From Caryophanales bacterium UBA1231 (GTDB lineage Bacteria > Bacillota_I > Bacilli_A > ML615J-28 > CAG-313): a stretch of 30,793 nucleotides of DNA. The stretch is from assembly GCA_002309035.1 (NCBI GenBank), contig DBWT01000010.1, positions 1 through 30,793 on the forward strand, written 5' to 3'. Positions 1 to 8,166 of this stretch are shown here, one piece after another; the stretch's first letter is position 1; the number at the start of each line of letters is the position of its first letter. Under the pieces are notes generated by a model that saw only the letters and a program-made list of their open reading frames with translations, was not told the DNA's origin and did no database searches. The position numbers and the translations under genes were made by a program.

Positions 1-31
1 CTATACTCTGGGTCTTAAATACTAAGATGTT

Positions 32-994
32 TTATTTCTCGCGTGCTCGTGCTTCGGCTTCTTTTGCTTTGAATTCAGCAATTTTACCGTCAGGAATATT
101 AACAGTTACATCTTCAGTAGAAATTTCAAGTTCTAAATGAGCATTAACTTTGAATGTATAAATCTTAGCATTAACATCTAAATTAATCTTAATTGATTTA
201 ACACCATCAACTTCAATAACTAATTTAATTTCATTTAGTGAAACCATACCATAAATTGAAGCTAATTCTTCACTACCAAATTCACCACCTGAAACTAATC
301 CTGCGATTGGAACTAAGTAGTCTTCAAGATTTTCATCATTGATTACAAATTCAAGAGAAACTTTTGAACCAGTTTGTACAGCTTTTGGAGCAGGAAGTTG
401 TTCTTTAATCATATTGATAACTTGTGCAATAGCTTCTTTATCGATTGAGCCAATCATTTTTTTAAGATCAACTTCATCTTCTTCACCAGGTTCAGGTAAT
501 TCACCTTTAGAATATTCAAAATCTTCTTCAGTTTCGCCAGTCCATCCACCTTCTTCTTCAAAAACAGGAGTCTTTAAATGTGCACCCATTTCTAAAGCTT
601 TTACGTAGATTTCAGCTAATAAGAATTCAACACCGTTTAATTTGATAACAGCATTACCAGCAATTTCAGCTGTGTCTAAGCGTGAGAAGTCAGCAATTTT
701 TGCTGCTCCATCAATTGAGCCAGAAATAGTTTGTTTTTCAGCAAAATATTCTTTTGATAAATCAGTAAATTCACCACTAATAGCAGCATGAATTTTAGCT
801 TGGTTAAGCTTATCTTCACTAGCGTCTTTTAAAATTGTTTCAACAGTTGTTTGAACTGCATCATATGCAGCATCATTTGAAATTGCGACTGGTTCTGGTT
901 CTTTTTCAGTATCACCTTTTTTACCACATGATGCAACTAAAAATAATGCGAACATTAAAACAACTATAGATAAAAATATATTTCTTTTCTTCAT
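32..994 (-). CDS. Lipoprotein of unknown function
   Basis: Predicted 320-residue lipoprotein. An N-terminal Lys/Arg-Lys charged start and hydrophobic stretch end in a lipobox-like VASC, so the Cys should be lipidated and the protein held on the outer face of the membrane. The ORF is open to 1012, but the ATG at 994 is the better start: GGAGG lies 11 nt before it (1006-1010), and the extra upstream codons would overlap that site. After the lipobox comes a charged linker, then alternating polar/hydrophobic strands. An acidic Glu/Asp/Gly-rich stretch sits near the middle (roughly residues 150-180), and a beta-rich half follows. I do not recognise the family. A promoter of its own precedes it (1023-1051), so it is probably a single-gene unit. 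Good as a gene, function unknown. Confidence 0.85.
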   Translation of the reverse strand: MKKRNIFLSIVVLMFALFLVASCGKKGDTEKEPEPVAISNDAAYDAVQTTVETILKDASEDKLNQAKIHAAISGEFTDLSKEYFAEKQTISGSIDGAAKIADFSRLDTAEIAGNAVIKLNGVEFLLAEIYVKALEMGAHLKTPVFEEEGGWTGETEEDFEYSKGELPEPGEEDEVDLKKMIGSIDKEAIAQVINMIKEQLPAPKAVQTGSKVSLEFVINDENLEDYLVPIAGLVSGGEFGSEELASIYGMVSLNEIKLVIEVDGVKSIKINLDVNAKIYTFKVNAHLELEISTEDVTVNIPDGKIAEFKAKEAEARAREK

Positions 995-1022
995 GTATAT
1001 ATAAACCTCCATTTACTCTTTT

Positions 1023-1051
1023 ATTATACATCAAATCTTTTTTTTAAGCAA
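1023..1051 (-). promoter_or_regulatory. Promoter of the lipoprotein gene ending at 32
   Basis: On the minus strand a perfect TATAAT (1023-1028) lies 17 nt downstream of TTGCTT (1046-1051). Predicted start of transcription is near 1016, giving a leader of about 22 nt that carries the GGAGG site. Confidence 0.6.
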
Positions 1052-1085
1052 GTAAAAGTGAAAAATTATTAATGATTTACACTTT

Positions 1086-1667
1086 CTAGTCTATTAAAGC
1101 AAGTGTATCATCGAGATTATTCTTTCCCGATAATATCATTAATTGATATAATCCGAGTTTAGCCTCTTTAAGATTGATCTTCGATAAATCAACTTCACTC
1201 TTTTTTACTTTCCCATGATCGAAAGTTATTTCATAATAATCTTCAATAATATAAGGGATTGTTAAAGTAATCTTTTCTTCTTTTGAAAGTTCAAGCATTA
1301 AATCATACAAGTCTTTAAAAGTGTAACCTTCATCTTGTAATGTAAGTCCAGATGAGCATAAAACAACATTGCTATCTTCAAAAATAACCTTTAAACCATT
1401 TTCTTCATGAAGTGGATCTTCTTCGATTGATGATTTAAACCAAAATGATTCATCAATAATAAGTTTTGTCTTTAATGTTTTAGCAGTCTTTGGTGAACAA
1501 ACAATTGTAAAACTATCGAGTGGATAGAATGTTTCTGATGCATAATCAAATAAATCATCATATGTTAGATGAAGTTTCATCATTAAACTTGTTCCTGATA
1601 TATGCATGCTTTCAATTTCATATTCTTTAAATAAGAATACATCGATGACATCAGTTAATTTTCTCAT
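1086..1667 (-). CDS. Conserved-looking hypothetical protein, 193 aa
   Basis: Soluble, acidic 193-residue protein with no signal peptide or membrane segment. I recognise no family. It is a mix of predicted strands and helices, with a run of hydrophobic strands around residues 45-115 and a helical segment around 115-135. The start at 1667 is supported by AGGAG (1674-1678) 6 nt before the ATG. That ribosome site overlaps the stop codon of the DUF2130 gene (TAG, 1677-1679), so the two are almost certainly one operon with coupled translation. Pairing with a DUF2130 protein is the only functional clue. No convincing terminator follows it before the next gene. Confidence 0.8.
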   Translation of the reverse strand: MRKLTDVIDVFLFKEYEIESMHISGTSLMMKLHLTYDDLFDYASETFYPLDSFTIVCSPKTAKTLKTKLIIDESFWFKSSIEEDPLHEENGLKVIFEDSNVVLCSSGLTLQDEGYTFKDLYDLMLELSKEEKITLTIPYIIEDYYEITFDHGKVKKSEVDLSKINLKEAKLGLYQLMILSGKNNLDDTLALID

Positions 1668-1676
1668 AAATATCTC

Positions 1677-2945
1677 CTAATTGTTTTCTTCAAGTTTTTC
1701 AAACTTCTTATATTTTTTATTGATTTCAATTTCAAATGTCGCAATCTTATTTTTGATTGAAGCAATTCTTGAATTGATAATTTCTGATGCGGTTGTTTCT
1801 ATTTTTTTAGCTGATGATTGAATCTTTTGTGCTTCGTTAACAATTTCTTCAACCTTTCTTTCAAGTGTATCTAATGGATTTTCTAAATATTTTGTTTTTA
1901 ATTCTTCAAATTCTTCTTGAAGATCAAGTTTGTTTTTAATCATTAGTTCTTGAACTTTTTGATTTTTAATTGCTTCAGCAAATTTCATTGAAAGCGAAGT
2001 AATCATATTTAAGAATACCATCATATAATTAGGTCTAACAACGTACATATCTGGATAATCTTTTACACGATAAATTGGTGATTTTGCTTCGTTGTCAAAT
2101 TCAAGATTAGAAACAAGTAATGCATACTTCAATTCTTTCTTATTGCGGTTTTCATCTAGACGTTTGAAATAATCGCGGTCCTTTTTCTTTTGTTTTGATG
2201 TTGGATCTTCATCTTTCATTTCAAGGCATACTGATGAAATTGGTGAACCTGTATGTGTTTCATCATAGTAAACTTTAAAAATGTAATCTGCTTTTGTGCC
2301 ATTTTCTTCATCTTCGGCTTTGACTGATTTGTTGTCTTTTTCCCAAGTACAATTATAAAAGCCATTTTCCATGTAGCTTTCAGCTTCACGATTACAATAC
2401 TTTTCAAGCGATTCGCCGATTAATTTAACACTTAGTGAACTCTTTTGATAAGTCAATTGTTCTTTTTCTCTTGTTAAATCGCTGATTGTTTTATTTAAAG
2501 CTTCTTTTTCTTCTGAATGTTTTTTGATTAATTCTTGTTGTTCTTTTAAATATTTAAGTTCAGCTTCTTTTGAAGCATTTTCTTTTAAGTCTTCTAGTTC
2601 TTTTTCTTTAAGCTTTAATTCATTTGCATATTGAGTATTTGCATCTTTGATTTTGTCTTCAAGATTTCTCTTAATTTCATTTTCTTTTTGAAGTCTTTCA
2701 TTAAATGCTTGTTCTTGTTGATTTAATTTTGCTTGAAGTTCTAAATTGAAAAGTTCTTTTTGACGATTCAATTCTAGTTCCATAGCTTTTTGATATTCTT
2801 TGTCTTTAGCATTTTTAATAGCTTCGCTGATTTTTGAAGTATCAACATTGACAACTTCCATTAAATCAATGATATCACCTTTAGAAGCATCTTCTAGAAT
2901 TTCTAATTTATTTTGATCAATAATTCTAACTTGTACTTTTTTCAT
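1677..2945 (-). CDS. DUF2130 family coiled-coil protein
   Basis: 422 residues, the usual size for DUF2130 proteins. A short N-terminal segment (1-30) is followed by a long Glu/Lys/Gln-rich coiled coil (about 35-165). Then comes the conserved DUF2130 core (about 170-320), with the family's runs GESLEKYC, GTKADYIF, LEMKDE, DYFKRLDENR, YALLVSNLE and MYVVRPNYM. A second coiled coil follows (about 330-420). Inside the core, Asp in GTKAD and the later ExK in LEMK are arranged like a PD-(D/E)xK nuclease-type fold; that reading is my inference, and the family has no settled biochemical role. The start is supported by GAGGAT 8 nt upstream and an extended -10 promoter. It is cotranscribed with the 193-residue gene whose ribosome site overlaps its stop codon. 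Confidence 0.88.
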   Translation of the reverse strand: MKKVQVRIIDQNKLEILEDASKGDIIDLMEVVNVDTSKISEAIKNAKDKEYQKAMELELNRQKELFNLELQAKLNQQEQAFNERLQKENEIKRNLEDKIKDANTQYANELKLKEKELEDLKENASKEAELKYLKEQQELIKKHSEEKEALNKTISDLTREKEQLTYQKSSLSVKLIGESLEKYCNREAESYMENGFYNCTWEKDNKSVKAEDEENGTKADYIFKVYYDETHTGSPISSVCLEMKDEDPTSKQKKKDRDYFKRLDENRNKKELKYALLVSNLEFDNEAKSPIYRVKDYPDMYVVRPNYMMVFLNMITSLSMKFAEAIKNQKVQELMIKNKLDLQEEFEELKTKYLENPLDTLERKVEEIVNEAQKIQSSAKKIETTASEIINSRIASIKNKIATFEIEINKKYKKFEKLEENN

Positions 2946-2966
2946 AGCTTTTATCCTCTTTAATCA

Positions 2967-2975
2967 ATTATATCA
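2967..2975 (-). promoter_or_regulatory. Extended -10 promoter of the DUF2130 operon
   Basis: Minus strand TGATATAAT, an extended -10 (TGnTATAAT), 22 nt before the start codon. No good -35 is visible at 16-18 nt spacing, as expected when an extended -10 is used. Confidence 0.55.
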
Positions 2976-3014
2976 TTTTTTTATAAAATATTCATTTAAA
3001 TTGTCTTTTAAAAT

Positions 3015-3045
3015 AAAAAGAGTTTTAAGCATTAAACTTAAAACT
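3015..3045 (-). terminator. Intrinsic terminator of the AGCS symporter gene
   Basis: A 9-bp perfect stem (AGTTTTAAG 3037-3045 read on the minus strand, pairing with 3021-3029) with a 7-nt loop is followed on the minus strand by C and five T. It lies 3 nt past the symporter stop codon. Confidence 0.75.
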
Positions 3046-3048
3046 TTT

Positions 3049-4449
3049 TTATGATTCACTTACTTCAGTAACTGGTTTTTGATCTATTGATTTAAAATCA
3101 TAGTCGAGTGTTTCTTCTTTGACTTTTGTTGACAGCATTATTAAAGCAATCAAATTAGGGATTGCCATAAGGGCGTTTGCGACATCAGCAATTGTCCAAA
3201 TAACTCCTACCCTTAAAAAAGAACCTAAGAAAACCATTAAGATGTAGACTGCTAAATATAATCTCGATGCGATAGCATTATTGTTTGTTAAATATGCTAT
3301 ACATTTCATACCATAAAGATTCCAACCAATAATTGTGGTGAATGCGAAAAAGACAATACAAAGAAGTAATAATAAACTACTAATTGTCATATTGAAGCCT
3401 AAACCATTTTTGAAAGCAAAGAGGGTAATATTGATACCTTCTAAACCTTGTGAATAAGCATTAGTAACTGTCACAACTAAACCTGTCATAAGACAAATAA
3501 CAATTGTCACAATCATTCCGCCCATCGAAATTAAGCCTTGTTTTACTGGATCATTGGTTTTACCTGAAGCTAAAGCAATAGGTGTAGAACCTAAACCAGC
3601 TTCGTTTGCGAAAATACCTTTAGAAACCCCAGATGTAATGGCCTTTGTAATGACATAACCCATTGTTCCACCAAGTGCTGCTTTTGTATTGAAAGCTAAT
3701 CTAAAGATTTCTTTAAAAGCAAATGGAATATGACGAATATTAATAAAGATAATCAACATGCAAATAAGAACATATAAAGCCGCCATAATAGGAACAATAT
3801 ATTCACAAACTTTAGATATTCTCTTAATACCACCAATTAAAACTAATGTTACAAGAATAGTTAAAATAACACCTACAATGATTGCTACTAAACTAATTTG
3901 ATGTCCAAAAAGGGAAAAAGTCTTAACAGTACCGATTAATCCAACAAATGAATCAGTAATACCATTTGATTGTGTCATTGTGCCAATACCAAGGATTGCG
4001 GCTATGGCACCAAATAAAGCAAATGCTTTAGCGAGTGGTATCCATTTATTGCCAAGACCATATTCAATATAAGCATATGGACCGCCAATAATCTTACCCT
4101 CTTCAGTTACTTTTCGGTATTTAACAGCTAAAAAGCCTTCAGCATATTTTGTTGATAAACCTAGTAAAGATACAATAATCATCCAAAATAAAGCACCAGC
4201 ACCGCCAATCGCAAGAGCAGATGCAACACCAATAATATTGCCTGTACCAATGGTTGCTGAAAGAGAAATACAAAGAGCACCAAATGTTGATACTTCGCCA
4301 CTACCTTGTGAATTATCTTTCACCATAAGCTTCAAAGCTTTACCGGTTTTACGAAATTGAATACCTCTCAATTTAATTGTCAATAATACGCCTGTAAAAA
4401 AGATTAAAACGATTATTGGATAATACCAATACTTTTCTAACCATTCCAT
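3049..4449 (-). CDS. Sodium:alanine/glycine symporter (AGCS family)
   Basis: 466-residue integral membrane protein of the AGCS family, which imports alanine or glycine together with Na+. About ten hydrophobic segments run along the protein. Family signatures include the N-terminal GTGNIIGVASA, FLAVKYR, the YAYIEYGLG loop, and near residue 280 the strongest one, NEAGLGSTPIALA followed by P..QGLISM. The length matches the family. The frame is open to a TTG at 4464, but the ATG at 4449 is preferred: it begins MEWLEKYW, and GAGG sits 9 nt before it (4459-4462). It is flanked by its own promoter and terminator and is therefore a single-gene unit. The substrate (alanine, glycine or another small amino acid) cannot be read from the sequence. 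Confidence 0.95.
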   Translation of the reverse strand: MEWLEKYWYYPIIVLIFFTGVLLTIKLRGIQFRKTGKALKLMVKDNSQGSGEVSTFGALCISLSATIGTGNIIGVASALAIGGAGALFWMIIVSLLGLSTKYAEGFLAVKYRKVTEEGKIIGGPYAYIEYGLGNKWIPLAKAFALFGAIAAILGIGTMTQSNGITDSFVGLIGTVKTFSLFGHQISLVAIIVGVILTILVTLVLIGGIKRISKVCEYIVPIMAALYVLICMLIIFINIRHIPFAFKEIFRLAFNTKAALGGTMGYVITKAITSGVSKGIFANEAGLGSTPIALASGKTNDPVKQGLISMGGMIVTIVICLMTGLVVTVTNAYSQGLEGINITLFAFKNGLGFNMTISSLLLLLCIVFFAFTTIIGWNLYGMKCIAYLTNNNAIASRLYLAVYILMVFLGSFLRVGVIWTIADVANALMAIPNLIALIMLSTKVKEETLDYDFKSIDQKPVTEVSES

Positions 4450-4472
4450 AATAATAGACCTCAAACATAGAG

Positions 4473-4481
4473 ATTATACCA
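4473..4481 (-). promoter_or_regulatory. Extended -10 promoter of the AGCS symporter
   Basis: Minus strand TGGTATAAT (TGnTATAAT), with transcription expected to begin near 4467 and a leader of about 18 nt. No recognisable -35. Confidence 0.55.
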
Positions 4482-4524
4482 TTTTTTATTTAGAAATAAA
4501 AATAAATGGCTATTATTTTAGAAT

Positions 4525-4564
4525 AAAAAAAGAGTTTCAACTTAAAAACTCTAAATTGAAACTC
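4525..4564 (-). terminator. Intrinsic terminator after the Lys/Glu-tailed membrane protein
   Basis: A 9-bp perfect stem (GAGTTTCAA 4556-4564 on the minus strand with 4532-4540) and a 15-nt loop are followed on the minus strand by seven T (4525-4531). It lies 19 nt after the stop codon of the gene ending at 4584. Confidence 0.8.
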
Positions 4565-4583
4565 ATGATTTTAAAATCGTTAA

Positions 4584-5489
4584 TTATTCTTTTGGTTCTT
4601 CAGCTTCTTCTTTTACTTCTTCAACTTCAGCTTCTTTTACTTCTTCAACTTCAGCTTCTTTTGGTTCTTCTTTAGCTTCAGCATGTTCTTCCACTAATTT
4701 ATCACAATTAATGTAATGCATTACTAAAGTAATAATTAAAGCAATGATTGCTGCAGCAGTAATAAACTTATAAAGGTTAGCTGTGATTGAAACAGAAATT
4801 TGAGGCATTGTGAATCCATCAATGATAGTTTCTAAATTCTTAAGAGGTTCTAATAAACCTTTAACTAGCCATACACCGCTCCAAACTGATGCAACTGTTA
4901 CTACAACAAATAAGAAACCCCAAATAGCTGCAGCTAGTGCATGACCTTTGTGATAATGACCTTCTTCAAATGTTGCATATTTAACATTCTTTAATGTCTT
5001 TCCAAATGATGAATAGAAACCAATTGTGATAGCAAGTTCACCACCTAGGAATAGAGCAGCTAATAAGAAGACTTTCTTAACATCTAAGAATCCTTGTAGA
5101 ACTGTACGATATTTTTCTTCGATATCCATTGAATCAATCATACCTTGATTGATAATGCTGAATGCGATGAAAATTAAAATACATCCAAAAATAGCAATCG
5201 CTAATCCGATAATTGAAAGAATTAATTTAACTTTTAATGTCTTTCTAGCACCTTCTAAAGCACTAGCTTTTGATGCATCATCTTTTTTAACAATAAGCAT
5301 AATTGCGAAAATCGCAAAGAAAATAGTAAAGATATGTCCTAATGCGAAACCTAAAATACTAAATTCTTTATTAATAATTGTAATGATTGCATCAGCAACG
5401 ATTGATGCAACAAGTAAACAAGCTACAACAATCACAAAAGGTGATGATAATAACTTCTTCGTATTTTGTCTAACTTCTTCTTTATTCAT
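4584..5489 (-). CDS. Multi-pass membrane protein with Lys/Glu-rich C-terminal tail
   Basis: 301-residue protein with about six predicted membrane helices (roughly residues 18-36, 45-66, 88-115, 138-160, 185-208 and 237-258). A cytoplasmic-looking C-terminal tail of about 40 residues follows, made almost only of Glu, Lys, Ala, Val and Pro, including a duplicated EAEVEEVK unit. I recognise no family, and the function is unknown. It follows nicotinate phosphoribosyltransferase by only 2 nt (stop 5492, start 5489), with AAAGGA just before the ATG, so the two are one operon. A role linked to NAD salvage cannot be claimed from that alone. The start is firm because of the tight spacing. Confidence 0.82.
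   Translation of the reverse strand: MNKEEVRQNTKKLLSSPFVIVVACLLVASIVADAIITIINKEFSILGFALGHIFTIFFAIFAIMLIVKKDDASKASALEGARKTLKVKLILSIIGLAIAIFGCILIFIAFSIINQGMIDSMDIEEKYRTVLQGFLDVKKVFLLAALFLGGELAITIGFYSSFGKTLKNVKYATFEEGHYHKGHALAAAIWGFLFVVVTVASVWSGVWLVKGLLEPLKNLETIIDGFTMPQISVSITANLYKFITAAAIIALIITLVMHYINCDKLVEEHAEAKEEPKEAEVEEVKEAEVEEVKEEAEEPKE
4611..4658 (-). repeat. Two perfect 24-bp tandem repeats in coding DNA
   Basis: Positions 4611-4634 and 4635-4658 are identical 24-mers coding for the doubled EAEVEEVK unit in the acidic/basic tail of the membrane protein ending at 4584. The length is a multiple of three, so copy-number change keeps the frame. Confidence 0.9.
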
Positions 5490-5491
5490 AT

Positions 5492-6682
5492 TTATTTCCT
5501 TTCTATTTTGACTCTGTAATTAACACTATCTATTAAGTGTTTCAAGTACTCTTTGTCTGTACATATCGTTTTGCCATCAACATCTGATAACTTAGCTACT
5601 GGTTTACCATTAACATATTGTAATTTAATAACAATGTTTAATGGTTCAACATCAGTATCATTAGAACAAAACGTTCCGATTCCAAAAGTTACATGACATT
5701 TATCTTTAAAGTATTGATAAATTTCTTCAGCACGATCAAAATTAAGACTATCACTAAACAAAAGTGTTTTATCTTTTGGATTGATACCTAAATCATGATA
5801 ATGCTTTAAGACCTTGTCACCCCAAATGAATGGGTCTCCAGAATCGTGTCTTAGACCTGTATATGTTGATGCTTGAAGATAATCAAAATCAAGCAAGAAC
5901 AAATCAGTTGTTAGTGTGTCAGTTAAAGCTGTTCCATTGTCGCCATTATATTCAGCGAACCAGTCTTTCATCGCATAATAATTAGTATATGCAAGTGGTA
6001 TTTTTGAAATACCTTGATACATTTGCACAAATTCGTGAGCATATGTACCAATTGGCTTAACATCATATTTATATGCTAGATAAACATTTGATGTACCGAC
6101 ACAGTGTTTTGTTGTGATGAGTTTCTTAAGCATTTCTTCGAACCATTCACGAGACAATCTTCGACGACAACCAAATTCAGCAAAGCTAAATGTGTATTTA
6201 CCATTTTCAAAATCTTTGATTTTTTTGTCTAAACGTCTTCTTGCAGATTGTAATAATTCATCATAATTATATTTCATACGGAAATATACTTCATTGATAA
6301 TTTCAAGCAAATATATTTCAAACTGCATTGCACTAAAAAGTGGTCCATGAATCTTAACTTCTAACACACCATCATTAAGGCTTGTCTCAACATAGTCTCT
6401 TAACGGATGCCAAAGTCTCAAAAATTCAACATAGTCATCTTTAATAAATCTGATTGATGATAAATATTTGAGTTCATCTTGTTTAAATTTTAGTGTACAT
6501 AAGTGGTCAATTTGTTCATTAATTTCTTTGAACATTTCTTCACTAAACACAATGCCTTCATTTCGACAGAAAAATGAATACTCACCGATTAAATCAGTGT
6601 GTTTATGAAACATAACTTGATTCATATTGAATTTATACAAATCCGTATCAAGAAGTGATTGAATGATTGGCTTTAAAAGCAT
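5492..6682 (-). CDS. pncB: Nicotinate phosphoribosyltransferase
   Basis: 396-residue enzyme that joins nicotinate to PRPP with ATP to make nicotinate mononucleotide, the entry step of the Preiss-Handler NAD salvage route. Diagnostic runs are LLDTDLYKFNMNQ near the N-terminus, FAEFGCRRRLSREW, VGTSNVYLAYK, GTYAHEF (the His phosphorylated in the family, about residue 213), GLRHDSGDP, LLFSDSL, FGIGT and NIVIKL..VNGKPVAKLSD. These match the shorter Escherichia/yeast Npt1 type rather than the roughly 490-residue Bacillus type. The ATG at 6682 is chosen over the in-frame GTG at 6703: the promoter places the transcript start at about 6703, and family proteins begin right before the SLLDTD run. It is transcribed with the membrane protein 2 nt downstream. 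Confidence 0.97.
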   Translation of the reverse strand: MLLKPIIQSLLDTDLYKFNMNQVMFHKHTDLIGEYSFFCRNEGIVFSEEMFKEINEQIDHLCTLKFKQDELKYLSSIRFIKDDYVEFLRLWHPLRDYVETSLNDGVLEVKIHGPLFSAMQFEIYLLEIINEVYFRMKYNYDELLQSARRRLDKKIKDFENGKYTFSFAEFGCRRRLSREWFEEMLKKLITTKHCVGTSNVYLAYKYDVKPIGTYAHEFVQMYQGISKIPLAYTNYYAMKDWFAEYNGDNGTALTDTLTTDLFLLDFDYLQASTYTGLRHDSGDPFIWGDKVLKHYHDLGINPKDKTLLFSDSLNFDRAEEIYQYFKDKCHVTFGIGTFCSNDTDVEPLNIVIKLQYVNGKPVAKLSDVDGKTICTDKEYLKHLIDSVNYRVKIERK

Positions 6683-6709
6683 ATGAACACCACCAACTTT
6701 CACCTTTCT

Positions 6710-6738
6710 ATTTTATCATAAAATGCATAAAATATCAA
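6710..6738 (-). promoter_or_regulatory. Promoter of pncB
   Basis: Minus strand TTGATA (6733-6738) and TAAAAT (6710-6715) separated by exactly 17 nt. The predicted transcript start near 6703 argues against the GTG at 6703 and for the ATG at 6682 as the pncB start. Confidence 0.65.
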
Positions 6739-6763
6739 GAAAACATATAAGTATTCAGAAAGT

Positions 6764-6793
6764 AAAAAAGTGATTTGAACAACAAATCACTTT
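6764..6793 (-). terminator. Intrinsic terminator of the ArsB/NhaD-type transporter
   Basis: A 10-bp perfect stem (6784-6793 with 6767-6776), with a 7-nt loop, begins directly after the stop codon at 6794. The minus strand continues into a run of six T. Confidence 0.8.
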
Positions 6794-8089
6794 CTAAACA
6801 ATCCAAAGAATTGTTAAACTTGCTAATAGAACAACAATACTAATTATAAATCCATATTTAATAAATGTTAAAAATGTAAATTTAACATCATATTTATTAA
6901 TTAAATCAGTGAACATAATCCCTGCTAAAGCTCCAATTGGTGTTAAGAAAGCACCAATATTAGATCCGATTATTGAAGCATATGTTGCTTTTAAATACAT
7001 CACTCCACTGTAGTTTGCTGTAATCGACGAATACATCATACTCATTGGAATATTGTTAATAACGTTAGATGCTAAATATGAACTTATACCTACTTTAAAT
7101 AAATAGCCTCTTCCACTTAAGATATTACTTAATTCTTTTGTGAAACCATGATATTCAAGACTTGAAACAATAACAAACATTGAAAGAATAAATGGTATTA
7201 ATTGATATGGTAATCTCTTTAGTGTGTTTAAGAAATTCTTAAAATCATGTTTAATTATACCTTTGATGATTAAATAAGTAATCAATAATCCAGCAGCAAT
7301 CAATGCGATAAGCCACATGCCTAAATTAAGGTAATTGGAAATAATTAAGAAAACCAAACATGAAATCAAAACTATTAGACCAATAGTTAAATCTAATTTA
7401 CTTTCAATGTTGTATTCTTCATCGTTTTTTTCAATTGGTACTTTAAAGGCTTTTCTAAACAATAATAGGATCAAGCCAAACTCAATTATTCCAGCCACAA
7501 TTGTAGGTAGCACCATTACTTTTAAATAAGCTAAAAAAGTAATATTTGCTGATGTTGCTAAATAAATATTAGTAGGATTACCAATTATTAAAATCATTGA
7601 ATAAGTGTTTGCTGCAGCAAATTCCCCAATTAAATAAGGGATTGGATTAATATTAGCTGCCTTACAAAACATACAAATAAATGGTGTTAGTGTTAAAATA
7701 ACAATATCATTTGATGTGAATATTGTAACAATAGATGAAAACACATAAATCGCTAAAAAGATTGATATTTGCTTATTTTTAGCCCTTTTTAAAGCAACTA
7801 AAGCAAGATGTTTAAATAATCCCAATTCATCTAAAAAGATAGAGAGAAATGTCATTGAGAAAAATAAAATCAATATTTTAATTGGATTAATTGTTGATCC
7901 GTTAAATAGTGCTGTTGATACATGTTTAAATGGAACTATTCCAAGTACAAGAAGTAAAATAGCGCCAAGTAATGCAATAATCCAATACAAGCTTATTGTT
8001 TTATTTTTAATTGTTATTTTCGGAAAGAAAATAATTGATAAAGTTATCAATAAAAAACAACATATGGAAATTATAATACAAGCAATCAT
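6794..8089 (-). CDS. ArsB/NhaD-type ion transporter
   Basis: 431-residue membrane protein with 10-12 hydrophobic segments, of the ion transporter superfamily that holds ArsB, NhaD and the DASS carriers. The two family half-site signatures are visible: SNDIVILTLTPFI (about residues 130-142) and AANTYSMILIIGNPTNIYLA (about 160-180). A matching second-half pair follows around residues 345-400 (ASNVINNIPMSMMY, and GSNIGAFLTPIGALAGIM). It could extrude arsenite, exchange Na+ for H+ or carry an anion; no arsR, arsC or other arsenic gene lies nearby, so substrate is left open. The start at 8089 has GAGG 5 nt upstream. It has its own promoter and terminator and so is probably a single-gene unit. Confidence 0.88.
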   Translation of the reverse strand: MIACIIISICCFLLITLSIIFFPKITIKNKTISLYWIIALLGAILLLVLGIVPFKHVSTALFNGSTINPIKILILFFSMTFLSIFLDELGLFKHLALVALKRAKNKQISIFLAIYVFSSIVTIFTSNDIVILTLTPFICMFCKAANINPIPYLIGEFAAANTYSMILIIGNPTNIYLATSANITFLAYLKVMVLPTIVAGIIEFGLILLLFRKAFKVPIEKNDEEYNIESKLDLTIGLIVLISCLVFLIISNYLNLGMWLIALIAAGLLITYLIIKGIIKHDFKNFLNTLKRLPYQLIPFILSMFVIVSSLEYHGFTKELSNILSGRGYLFKVGISSYLASNVINNIPMSMMYSSITANYSGVMYLKATYASIIGSNIGAFLTPIGALAGIMFTDLINKYDVKFTFLTFIKYGFIISIVVLLASLTILWIV

Positions 8090-8109
8090 ATTCGCCTCAC
8101 AATTTCCAT

Positions 8110-8138
8110 ATTTTATTACTTTTTAAAAATATTGTAAA
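8110..8138 (-). promoter_or_regulatory. Promoter of the ArsB/NhaD-type transporter
   Basis: Minus strand TTTACA (8133-8138), 17 nt spacer, TAAAAT (8110-8115). Each box has five of six consensus bases. It lies just behind the terminator of the preceding operon. Confidence 0.65.
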
Positions 8139-8141
8139 CAA

Positions 8142-8166
8142 AAACACAAGATTTTCTCTTGTGTTT
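8142..8166 (-). terminator. Terminator overlapping the stop codon of the OlsB-like gene
   Basis: A 9-bp perfect stem (AAACACAAG, 8158-8166 on the minus strand, with 8142-8150) and a 7-nt loop are followed by TTG and TTT on the minus strand. The 5' arm begins inside the TAA stop codon at 8165-8167. Confidence 0.75.

Noticed and set aside
339..608. 89-codon plus-strand frame
   Set aside because: Antisense to the lipoprotein; Ser/Pro-rich composition typical of the complement of Glu-rich coding DNA; no start signals.
1040..1085. Terminator after the 193-residue gene
   Set aside because: Only a 6-bp AAAGTG/CACTTT pairing with a 19-nt loop is possible and the T run is broken; too weak to call.
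5149..5511. 120-codon open frame on the plus strand
   Set aside because: It lies wholly opposite the Lys/Glu-tailed membrane protein, lacks a ribosome site and is a shadow of the real gene.
6794..8089. Arsenic resistance locus
   Set aside because: No arsR, arsC or arsA next to the transporter; the superfamily includes many non-arsenic carriers.
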